From: Mycobacterium sp. BK086
Lineage (GTDB): Bacteria; Actinomycetota; Actinomycetes; Mycobacteriales; Mycobacteriaceae
Direction: 5' to 3'
Assembly (NCBI GenBank): GCA_004362315.1
Contig: SNWL01000003.1
Coordinates: forward strand, 1 to 64,000
Length of the DNA stretch: 64,000 nt
Of the stretch, positions 40,138 through 47,223 are shown piece by piece. The notes below the pieces were generated by a model that saw only the letters and a list, made by a program, of their open reading frames with translations, did not search any database and was not told the origin of the DNA. Each line of letters starts with the position of its first letter. Within the stretch, counting starts at the first letter, position 1. The position numbers and the translations under genes were made by a program.

Positions 40138-41166
40138 ATGAGGTCAACGAAGACCACTCGCCCCGCTAAGCCGGCGCCGCTCGGGCCGGACTCGCTCACA
40201 TGGAAATACTTCGGCGACCTGCGCACCGGGATGCTCGGTGTGTGGATCGGGTCGCTACAGAACATGTATCCGCAATTGGGCGCCGGAGTGGAAGAGCATT
40301 CGATCCTGTTGCGCGAACCGCTTCAGCGGGTCGCACGGTCGGTCTACCCGATCATGGGCGTGGTCTACGACGGCGAGCGCGCCCGGCAGACCGGTGAGCA
40401 GATCAAGGGATTCCACCAGGGGATCAAGGGCGTCGACAGCACGGGACGGCGCTATCACGCCTTGGACCCCGAGACGTTCTACTGGGCGCACGCCACGTTC
40501 TTCATGCTGATCCTGAAGGTGGCCGAGTATTTCTGCGGCGGGTTGACCGAGGCGGAGAAGCGCCAACTGTTCGACGAGCATGTCCAGTGGTACGCGATGT
40601 ACGGGATGAGCATGCGACCGGTGCCCGAGACGTGGGAAGACTTCTGCGAGTACTGGGACCGCACCTGCCGCGACGAGCTCGAGATCAACAAGGCGACGCT
40701 GGAGATCTTCGACATCCGGATCCCGAAGCCGAAGTTCGTCTTGATGCCGACGCCGATCTGGGACCAGTTGTTCAAGCCGATGGTGGCCGGGCAACGCTGG
40801 ATCGCCGCGGGCCTCTTCGACCCGGCCGTGCGCGAGCGGGCCGGGATGCGCTGGACGCCCGGCGACGAAGTCGCGCTGCGATTGTTCGGCAAGGCCGTCG
40901 AGTTGGCGTTCTGGGCGGTGCCCGACGAGATCCGGCTGCACCCGCGGGCGCTGTCGGCCTACAAGCGGGCCGCCGGGCAGATCCCGGAGGACGCCCCGTT
41001 GGTCGAGGCACCCGGTTTCATGGCACCCCCTAAAGACCGTCGGGGCATGCCCATGCACTATGTCCCTCGGACGAAGAGCCTCGTCGAGCGGGCGGGGTCG
41101 CTGGTCCACACGACGTTCTCACTTGCCGGTCTGCGGCCCGCCCGAGGACGTTCCAAAGCCGCCTGA
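40138..41166 (+). CDS. MpaB/DUF2236 family oxygenase-like protein
   Basis: 342 residues from the ATG at 40138. A start at 40102 is rejected because it would place the promoter inside the gene. The pattern of the ER-bound/rubber-oxygenase catalytic domain (DUF2236) is seen in SLQNMYPQLGAGVEEHS, RSVYPIMGVVYDGERAR, YWAHATFFMLILKVAEYF and WEDFCEYWDRTCRDEL, with several His that could bind haem. The reaction is unknown. It is followed after 12 bases by an acyl-CoA dehydrogenase, so both are likely one operon in lipid degradation. Confidence 0.82.
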   Translation: MRSTKTTRPAKPAPLGPDSLTWKYFGDLRTGMLGVWIGSLQNMYPQLGAGVEEHSILLREPLQRVARSVYPIMGVVYDGERARQTGEQIKGFHQGIKGVDSTGRRYHALDPETFYWAHATFFMLILKVAEYFCGGLTEAEKRQLFDEHVQWYAMYGMSMRPVPETWEDFCEYWDRTCRDELEINKATLEIFDIRIPKPKFVLMPTPIWDQLFKPMVAGQRWIAAGLFDPAVRERAGMRWTPGDEVALRLFGKAVELAFWAVPDEIRLHPRALSAYKRAAGQIPEDAPLVEAPGFMAPPKDRRGMPMHYVPRTKSLVERAGSLVHTTFSLAGLRPARGRSKAA

Positions 41167-41178
41167 ACCGGAGAACCC

Positions 41179-42414
41179 ATGATCGAATGGTCCGACGTCG
41201 ATATTGCTGTGCGCGACGCCGTCCGTGACTTCGTCGACAAAGAGGTGCGTCCGCACCTCGACGAGCTGGAGAGCGGCGACATGGAGCCCTATCCCATCGT
41301 CCGAAAGCTTTTCAGCAGCTTCGGCATCGATGAGATGGCGCGGGAGTCGCTGACCAAGCGGCTGGACCGTCTGCGGAACGGCGGCGAGTCGAAGTCCGGC
41401 GGTGGCGGCGGCATGTTCGGCGACGGCAGTTCGGGCGGAATGGGTTTCGTCGTGATCAGCGAGCTCTGCCGGGTCAGCATGGGCCTGGTGACCGGGATGG
41501 GCGTGAGCCTCGGCCTGACGGTGCCCACCATCCAAAGCCGCGGCACTCTGGCCCAGCAGGAGCGCTGGCTGCCCGAGCTGGTGACCTACGAGAAGATCGG
41601 CGCATGGGCGATCACCGAGCCGGATTCGGGTTCGGATGCATTCGGCGGCATGAAGTCCTACGTGGTTCGTGATGGGGACGACTACATCCTCAACGGGCAG
41701 AAGACGTTCATCACCAACGGGCCCGATGCCGACGTCGTCGTGGTGTACGCCAAGTTGGACGAGGGCGACGGAGCCGACAAGCGCGACCGCAAGGTGCTTA
41801 CGTTCGTGCTCGACAAGGGCATGGAGGGCTTTGTCCAGGCCAAACCGTTCCGCAAGATGGGAATTCACAGCTCGCGCACCGGCGAGCTGTTCTTCAACAA
41901 CGTGCGCTTGGGCCGCGACCGGCTGCTCGGTGAGACCGAGGAGAACAAGTCCGGGGACGGGCGCGACAGCGCCCGCTCGAGTTTCGCCGCCGAACGGATC
42001 GGCGTGGTGTCGATGGCGCTCGGGGTCATCGAAGAGTGCCTGCGGCTGTGTACGGACTACGCCAAGACGCGGACGCTGTGGGGCAAGGAGATCGGCCAGT
42101 TCCAGTTGATCCAGCTCAAGCTGGCCAATATGGAAGTGGCGCGAATGAACGTGCGCAACATGCTGTTCCGGGTGATCGAATGCGGGCAGACCGGTACGCC
42201 GATCTCGCTGTCCGAGGCGTCGGCGATGAAGTACTACTGCTCGCAGGCGGCGACCGATGTGGCCATGGAGGCGATCCAGCTGTTCGGCGGTAACGGGTAC
42301 ATGACCGAGTACCGCGTGGAACAGCTTGCCCGCGACGCGAAGTCGCTGATGATCTACGCCGGCAGCAACGAGGTGCAGATCACCCACGTGGCCAAGGGTC
42401 TGCTCAGCGGCTAG
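41179..42414 (+). CDS. Acyl-CoA dehydrogenase family protein
   Basis: 411 residues; FAD enzyme for alpha-beta desaturation of acyl-CoA. WAITEPDSGSDAFGGMKS and LNGQKTFITNGPDAD are the flavin/substrate blocks, and ETEENKSGD leads to the C-terminal helix bundle. The usual C-terminal catalytic Glu (YEGTNE type) is Ala here (IYAGSNEVQ), but FAAERIGVVSMALG has a Glu where isovaleryl-CoA and long-chain dehydrogenases keep theirs. A Gly-rich insertion (SGGGGGMFGDGSSGGMG) near residues 72-90 is unusual. Downstream of the MpaB-type gene. Confidence 0.9.
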   Translation: MIEWSDVDIAVRDAVRDFVDKEVRPHLDELESGDMEPYPIVRKLFSSFGIDEMARESLTKRLDRLRNGGESKSGGGGGMFGDGSSGGMGFVVISELCRVSMGLVTGMGVSLGLTVPTIQSRGTLAQQERWLPELVTYEKIGAWAITEPDSGSDAFGGMKSYVVRDGDDYILNGQKTFITNGPDADVVVVYAKLDEGDGADKRDRKVLTFVLDKGMEGFVQAKPFRKMGIHSSRTGELFFNNVRLGRDRLLGETEENKSGDGRDSARSSFAAERIGVVSMALGVIEECLRLCTDYAKTRTLWGKEIGQFQLIQLKLANMEVARMNVRNMLFRVIECGQTGTPISLSEASAMKYYCSQAATDVAMEAIQLFGGNGYMTEYRVEQLARDAKSLMIYAGSNEVQITHVAKGLLSG

Positions 42415-42440
42415 TCGGGGCTCGGATGGGGCACCACCCA

Positions 42441-42767
42441 CTATGGGGGTTGGTGCCCGCCTCCGAGCGACAACTGGCGAGCCTGCGCTCGTAGTGCCTC
42501 GACTCGCTGATTGATTCGGTGCTCGGTCCTGCGCGGGATACCAATGGTCGCGACGTAGCGCCCGCGCTCGCGGCGGCGCACCCGGTCGTGGCCTCTCTCC
42601 CATCGCAGAGCGTCCGAAATCACCTTCGATGGCCTGCCCGCGACGGCGAAGCCCCAGTCGTCGAGCGCGACGACGAGACCGGCAACCGTTGTCGGGCCGT
42701 TGAGTTGCAGATATCGGGTCAACACGTAGCGGAGGTTGGTCCCCCGCAGCATCAGCGAGTTATTCAT
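42441..42767 (-). CDS. Small winged-helix-like protein inside an inverted-repeat cassette
   Basis: 108 residues. LRYVLTRYLQLNGPTTVAGL and RPSKVISDALRWERGHDRVR, then RRERGRYVA as a beta wing, look like a winged-helix DNA-binding domain; the C-terminus has charged helices and ends GGGHQPP. I recall similar short proteins as a multi-copy family in mycobacteria but cannot verify that here. Its last codons are encoded by the left inverted repeat, and its promoter contains nested dyads (GCGAC-N3-GTCGC at 42769-42781, CCGAC-N4-GTCGG at 42790-42803), suggesting autoregulation. Confidence 0.7.
   Translation of the reverse strand: MNNSLMLRGTNLRYVLTRYLQLNGPTTVAGLVVALDDWGFAVAGRPSKVISDALRWERGHDRVRRRERGRYVATIGIPRRTEHRINQRVEALRAQARQLSLGGGHQPP
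42448..42473. repeat. Left terminal inverted repeat
   Basis: Begins GGTTGGTGCCCGCCTC and ends GAGCGACAA; pairs with 42805-42830 over 24 of 26 positions. It encodes the C-terminal residues of the winged-helix protein. Confidence 0.7.
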
Positions 42768-42804
42768 GGCGACAACGTCGCACAGCGCACCGACAGCGGT
42801 CGGA

Positions 42805-42830
42805 TTGTCGCTACGAGGCGGGCACCAACC
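42805..42830. repeat. Right terminal inverted repeat
   Basis: Begins TTGTCGCTACGAGG and ends GCACCAACC; reverse complement of the left repeat except at two adjacent bases. The GMC oxidoreductase stop codon begins at the next base. Confidence 0.7.
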
Positions 42831-44435
42831 CTATGAGCACCCCTGCAGGATCAAGTCGGCCGCGCGCCACGCCATGGCCATGACCGGGCCGTTCAGATTG
42901 CCGGCCAGCATCGTGGGCATGGCCGAGCAATCCACGACCCGCAGGCCGTCGATGCCCCGGACCCGCAGTTCGTTGTCGACGATGTCGTCATCGCTCGGGC
43001 CCATCGCGCAGCTGCCGATCGCGTGATAGCCGCTGTATCCGCCGTCGAGTGCCGCATCGGCCAGCTCGTCGTCGCCGCGCACGTCGGCGCCCGGGTAGAG
43101 CTCGTGGCTGATGCGGTCGGCGATCGGTGACGCGGCGAAGATCTCCCTGGCCCGGCGCACCAGCGCGGCGCTGGTCGCCCGGTCGTAGTCGCTGGTCAGA
43201 TAGTTCGGGTCCAGCCGAAGCGACGCGTCGGGGTCGCGCGACGTGATCTCGACGCTGCCCTCTGATGTCGGCCGAAGCACGAAGCCCAGAACCGACAGTC
43301 CCGGCTCGCGTTCGATCGTCATCGGCTCGCCCTCGTTGTAGGCCGGGATCGTGAACGGCCCGAGCAGCAGCTGACCGTCCACCCGTGGTTGGTCGGGCGT
43401 GGTCTTGACGAAGGCGAGCACGTCGAACGTCGGCGTGGCCATCAGCCCCTTGCGGGTGAGCAGGTAGCGGGCCGCGGTCGCCGCCTGCCCCATCCGGCTG
43501 GCGAGCTTCCGGTTGTACCCCATGTCGGCGTTGAGCCGGAACCGCACCACCACACAGCGATGTTCACGCATTCGCCTGCCCACATTGTCTCGTTCCAGCA
43601 GCACGGGCACGCCCGCGGCGGCCAGCACCTCGCGTGGGCCGATTCCGGACAGCTGCAACAACTTTGGGCTTCCCATACTGCCCAGCGAGACGATGACTTC
43701 GCGACGTGCGCGGAGCTCCTCCGTGCTTTTGCCGCGACGAACCTCCACGCCGACGGCGCGGCCGTTCTCGACAATGATCCGGTCGACGATCGTGTTGGTG
43801 GCGACAGTCAGGTTGGGCCGCTGCCGAGCCGGCTTGAGGAACGCGTCGGCGGCGCTGACCCGGCGTCCGTTCTTGATCGTCGCCGGGCTGATTCCGATGC
43901 GCTCGTCGTCGGATTCGTTGATGTCCTGCACCGCCCGCAACCCACTCGCGGCTCCGGCGGCCACGATCTCGCCGCACAGCGGGTCCAGATCGTCCGCCAC
44001 CGAGATGTGCAGCGGGCCGCCGACGCCCCGCGTCGGGGATGGCCCGAACTGATTGTCCTCGAACCCCTTGAAGATGGGCAGCATCTGATTCCAGTTCCAG
44101 CCCTTGTTGCCGCGGCGCTCCAACTCGTCGTAGTCGGCCTGCTGACCCCGGTTGTACACCATGCCGTTGACCGAGCTGGAGCCACCGAGAAGCTTTCCGC
44201 GGGTCCAGAACTCGGACTTGCCGTTGGGGCCGAACGGTGTTGTGGCATAGCGCCAGACGTACTTCTCGTCCTCCAGCAGAACAGCAGACGCCTTGGGGAC
44301 GTGGACGAGCGGATGCCGGTCAGGTCCCCCCGCCTCGATCAGGAGCACCGTGGTGCCCGGATCTTCGGACAGCCGATTGGCGAGAACACATCCCGCAGAA
44401 CCGGCGCCGGCAATGATGTAGTCATAACGGGACAT
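42831..44435 (-). CDS. GMC family FAD oxidoreductase
   Basis: 534 residues from the ATG at 44435, with GGGGGAGCG just before it. FAD-binding YIIAGAGSAGCVLANRLSED, GMC signature 1 GGSSSVNGMVYNRG, signature 2 GSMGSPKLLQLSGIGP and the C-terminal YHAIGSCAMGP with the catalytic His are all present. It is a choline/alcohol-dehydrogenase-like enzyme acting on an unknown alcohol or sterol. The stop codon abuts the inverted-repeat cassette. Confidence 0.92.
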   Translation of the reverse strand: MSRYDYIIAGAGSAGCVLANRLSEDPGTTVLLIEAGGPDRHPLVHVPKASAVLLEDEKYVWRYATTPFGPNGKSEFWTRGKLLGGSSSVNGMVYNRGQQADYDELERRGNKGWNWNQMLPIFKGFEDNQFGPSPTRGVGGPLHISVADDLDPLCGEIVAAGAASGLRAVQDINESDDERIGISPATIKNGRRVSAADAFLKPARQRPNLTVATNTIVDRIIVENGRAVGVEVRRGKSTEELRARREVIVSLGSMGSPKLLQLSGIGPREVLAAAGVPVLLERDNVGRRMREHRCVVVRFRLNADMGYNRKLASRMGQAATAARYLLTRKGLMATPTFDVLAFVKTTPDQPRVDGQLLLGPFTIPAYNEGEPMTIEREPGLSVLGFVLRPTSEGSVEITSRDPDASLRLDPNYLTSDYDRATSAALVRRAREIFAASPIADRISHELYPGADVRGDDELADAALDGGYSGYHAIGSCAMGPSDDDIVDNELRVRGIDGLRVVDCSAMPTMLAGNLNGPVMAMAWRAADLILQGCS

Positions 44436-44532
44436 CGCTCCCCCGGCTCCGTCGAAGAATCGGGCTTTACAGATGGAGCCCGAGATGTATCGCCGAGAAA
44501 GATAGCACGGCTCATCAATCCGCTTCTGGGGA

Positions 44533-45279
44533 TTAGTCGCGCCGAAGCGAACGCGCGCTCTCGTACATGCAGATGGCCGCCGCGGCGGCGACATTGAGGC
44601 TCTCCGCGCTACCCCACATCGGCACCCGGACACGCTCATCCGCCAGCGCCGCGACGTCGGCGGCGAGGCCGTGTGCCTCGGATCCGAACAACCACGCCGT
44701 CGGACGAGTGAGATCCACCGCGTCCACGGACGTGTCGGCGTCCAGTGTGGTGGCGCGCACCGCCAGCCCCGCCGACCGCAACTCAGCGATGAGCGCGGCG
44801 GAGTCGGGAGCTTCGAGCACCGGCAGTGCGAAGATGCTGCCCGCCGAGGCGCGCAGGCACTTGCCGTTATACGGATCGACGCTGTCGTCGGTGAGCACCA
44901 CGGCGTCGGCACCCATTGCGTCGGCGATCCGAATCAGTGTGCCCGCGTTGCCCGGTTCGGACGTCGCGACGGCGACGAGGACGAGCCGCGGACTAGCTGC
45001 CAGAACGTCGGCGAGGGCGACGTCGGGTGGCGTGCACACCGCGTACAACCCAACCGGAGTCACCGTGTCGGACAACGATTTCGCGGCCCGGTCGGTGATC
45101 GTGTGCACCGGCACGTCGATGCGCAGATCGGTGAAGCGCGCCAAAGCCGCTTCGGTGGCGTAGACCTCCACGGCCAGGCCGTGCCGCAGGGCCGCCTCGA
45201 CGAGATTGGGCCCCTCGGCCAAAAACCTCCCAGCACGACGACGCCCGGTGTGGCGCTGCAGTTTTGCTGCAGCCACCAC
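44533..45279 (-). CDS. tsnR: TrmH/SpoU family RNA methyltransferase (TsnR-like)
   Basis: 248 residues from the GTG at 45279. SPOUT motifs are present: VATSEPGNAGTLIRIADAMG (motif 1), WLFGSEAHGL (motif 2) and SLNVAAAAAICMYE (motif 3). Probably a 2'-O-methyltransferase of rRNA. It is the last gene of the infC-rpmI-rplT-tsnR series, 29 bases after rplT. The frame stays open upstream and would encode LTERSARV, which I recall at the start of the M. tuberculosis protein, yet no ATG, GTG or TTG precedes it; the start is thus uncertain. Confidence 0.88.
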   Translation of the reverse strand: MVAAAKLQRHTGRRRAGRFLAEGPNLVEAALRHGLAVEVYATEAALARFTDLRIDVPVHTITDRAAKSLSDTVTPVGLYAVCTPPDVALADVLAASPRLVLVAVATSEPGNAGTLIRIADAMGADAVVLTDDSVDPYNGKCLRASAGSIFALPVLEAPDSAALIAELRSAGLAVRATTLDADTSVDAVDLTRPTAWLFGSEAHGLAADVAALADERVRVPMWGSAESLNVAAAAAICMYESARSLRRD

Positions 45280-45308
45280 CCGGGCGGATCGTTCAGTGAG
45301 TGCCGTTA

Positions 45309-45698
45309 TCAGGCGGCTTCACCGGAAGGTGCGTTGACATCCTCCGGCAGTGCGGCCTTGGCGGCCTCGACCAGCGCGGTGAACGCGGCCGGGTCGCTGA
45401 CGGCGATCTCGGCGAGGTTCTTGCGGTCCACCTCGATGCCGGCGGCCTTGAGGCCCTGGATCAGCCGGTTGTAGGTGATGTCGTTGGCGCGGGCCGCCGC
45501 GTTGATGCGGGAGATCCACAGCTTGCGGAACTCACCCTTGCGGGCACGACGGTCCCGGTATGCGTAAGTGAGCGAATGCAGCTGCTGCTCTTTGGCTTTG
45601 CGGTAGAGCCGCGAGCGCTGGCCGCGGTAGCCCTTGGACGCCTTGAGTACTGTGCGCCGCTTCTTCTGGGCATTGAGTGCGCGCTTCACGCGTGCCAT
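45309..45698 (-). CDS. rplT: 50S ribosomal protein L20
   Basis: 129 residues starting [20 protein letters not shown], with [15 protein letters not shown]. Basic N-terminus and globular C-terminus as in L20, which binds 23S rRNA and in other bacteria represses its own operon. In the infC-rpmI-rplT operon. Confidence 0.98.
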   Translation of the reverse strand: MARVKRALNAQKKRRTVLKASKGYRGQRSRLYRKAKEQQLHSLTYAYRDRRARKGEFRKLWISRINAAARANDITYNRLIQGLKAAGIEVDRKNLAEIAVSDPAAFTALVEAAKAALPEDVNAPSGEAA

Positions 45699-45747
45699 TG
45701 CGGTGTTCCTATTCTCGTTCGGTCAAAAAGTTAAGGGGTTACGGCGC

Positions 45748-45942
45748 TTAGCCGTTCAGCATCGCGTTGACACGCTTGGTGTCGTTGGCCGCCACGACGG
45801 TGCGACCGTCCAGGCGACGGGTGCGCTTGGTGGCCTTGTGCTCGAGCAGGTGGCGACGGTTCGCCTTCTGCCGCACGATCTTCCCGGTGCCGGTCTTGCG
45901 GAACCGCTTGGAGGCGCCGCTGTGAGTCTTTGCCTTGGGCAT
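45748..45942 (-). CDS. rpmI: 50S ribosomal protein L35
   Basis: 64 residues: [20 protein letters not shown] is the L35 signature. 12 bases after infC and 49 before rplT. Confidence 0.98.
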   Translation of the reverse strand: MPKAKTHSGASKRFRKTGTGKIVRQKANRRHLLEHKATKRTRRLDGRTVVAANDTKRVNAMLNG

Positions 45943-45954
45943 TGGTCCTCAGTT

Positions 45955-46557
45955 CTAGGTGGTGTCAGGTGCTTCGGTGGGCTGGGGTTCGGCCGGACGC
46001 CCTGCGGGGGTGTCGGCGTCATGCGCCGCCTTGGCGCGAGTCTTCGCGCCGCGGTGCGGTGCCAGCACCATCGTCATGTTGCGGCCGTCCTGCTTGGCGG
46101 ACGTCTCGATGAAGCCGTAATCGGCGACGTCGGCGCCCAGCCGCTGCAGGAGTCGGAACCCGAGTTCGGGCCGCGACTGCTCGCGTCCGCGGAACATGAT
46201 CGTGACCTTGACCTTCGAACCCGCCTCCAGGAAGCGGATGACGTGACCCTTCTTGGTCTGATAGTCGTGGTCGTCGATCTTGGGCCGAAGCTTCTGTTCC
46301 TTGACGACGGTCTGCTGCTGGTTCTTGCGAGACTCGCGCTCCTTGAGAGCCGTCTCGTACTTGTACTTGCCGTAGTCCATGATTTTGCAGACCGGAGGCC
46401 TGGCATTCGGGGCTACTTCGACAAGATCGAGATCGGCATCCGCGGCGACGCGGAGAGCGTCTTCGATACGCACGATGCCTACCTGTTCCCCGCCCGGTCC
46501 GATCAGTCGGACTTCAGGTACGCGAATGCGCTCGTTGACACGGGTCTCAGTGCTGAT
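45955..46557 (-). CDS. infC: Translation initiation factor IF-3, ATC start codon
   Basis: 200 residues if initiation is at the ATC (46557-46555): [20 protein letters not shown] follows it, the conserved IF-3 N-terminus, and GGGAGG is placed four bases upstream. No ATG, GTG or TTG fits; the first GTG, at 46473, would remove 28 conserved residues. Rare AUU/AUC starts are a known way for IF-3 to limit its own synthesis. The N- and C-domains are joined by [19 protein letters not shown]; the C-terminal tail (after [10 protein letters not shown]) is Pro-rich. Confidence 0.93.
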   Translation of the reverse strand: MSTETRVNERIRVPEVRLIGPGGEQVGIVRIEDALRVAADADLDLVEVAPNARPPVCKIMDYGKYKYETALKERESRKNQQQTVVKEQKLRPKIDDHDYQTKKGHVIRFLEAGSKVKVTIMFRGREQSRPELGFRLLQRLGADVADYGFIETSAKQDGRNMTMVLAPHRGAKTRAKAAHDADTPAGRPAEPQPTEAPDTT

Positions 46558-46645
46558 GGGGCCTCCCTGGTTCGGTTTCCTCTGCGGACCACCGCGGTGT
46601 CACACATCGGGAGCAGCTGGGGAGAATCCACGCCATCAGCGAGAA

Positions 46646-46666
46646 GGCCCTGCATAAAGCAGGGCC
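46646..46666 (-). promoter_or_regulatory. Hairpin in the infC leader
   Basis: GGCCCTGC and GCAGGGCC form a perfect 8-bp stem with a 5-base loop, about 90 bases before the infC start. No T-run follows on the minus strand, so it is not a standard intrinsic terminator. It may be a control element of the IF-3/L35/L20 operon. A weaker dyad (GATACC-N5-GGTATC, 46714-46730) lies further upstream. The rest of 46558-46842 shows nothing recognisable. Confidence 0.45.
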
Positions 46667-46842
46667 CGATGCCGACCGGTCACAGCTCGCGCCGCCTGCG
46701 AAACCGCAGAACAGATACCCTGACGGTATCCGTGACCGGACCGCTGTACCTGCGGAAATATCCGTGGCGAGCGGTGGGAGTGGGACTCCACTTGCTGTCC
46801 CTGGCGTACGCCGGGACGGTCGTGCATGCCAGTCTAGCAGGC

Positions 46843-47178
46843 ATGACGGATCCCATTAACATCCGCGACCTGGCCGACATTCCCGCCGTGGAGGTGATCA
46901 CCCGCGCGGCTGTCATGCTGATGAGCGCCGCCGCCGAGAAGATCGGGTTGTCCTCCCCCGACCCCGACGCCAGCGAACATCGTGACCTCGACGAAGCGCG
47001 CCGCCTGATCACCGCGCTAGCCGGCCTGGTGACCGCCTCGGCGGAGTATCTCGGCCCGCACGCGGGCCCGGTCCGCGACGGACTGAAGAGTCTCCAGTTG
47101 GCGTTCCGGGAAGCCAGTGCGGCACCCGAGGAACCCGGCACCGGGCCGGGCGAAAAATATACTGGCCCTGTCTGGTAG
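46843..47178 (+). CDS. DUF1844 family protein
   Basis: 111 residues starting MTDPINIRDLADIPAVEVIT. AVMLMSAAAEKIGL and EARRLITALAGLVTASAEYL are the two helices of this small actinobacterial/proteobacterial family. Function unknown. It is divergent from infC and 45 bases ahead of lysX on the same strand. Confidence 0.85.
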   Translation: MTDPINIRDLADIPAVEVITRAAVMLMSAAAEKIGLSSPDPDASEHRDLDEARRLITALAGLVTASAEYLGPHAGPVRDGLKSLQLAFREASAAPEEPGTGPGEKYTGPVW

Positions 47179-47223
47179 CGCACCACAGACATTTCGCATG
47201 CCGAGGGAATATCCTCGCGGCCT

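Larger units (their letters stand above)
42448..42830. mobile_element. Candidate MITE-like cassette with 26-bp terminal inverted repeats
   Basis: Positions 42448-42473 and 42805-42830 are 26-bp inverted repeats with two adjacent mismatches. Together they bound 383 bp holding one small winged-helix gene. The pentamer CTATG flanks both sides (42441-42445, 42831-42835), abutting the right repeat and two bases from the left, compatible with a target duplication. It lies between two convergent genes and touches the stop codon of the GMC gene. No transposase is present, so movement would need one in trans. Confidence 0.45.

Noticed and set aside
42441..42835. Classical insertion sequence
   Set aside because: There is no transposase; the only gene is a short winged-helix-like protein, so at most a MITE-like cassette.
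46646..46666. Intrinsic terminator upstream of infC
   Set aside because: The stem is strong but no U-tract follows on either strand, and infC needs transcription through it.
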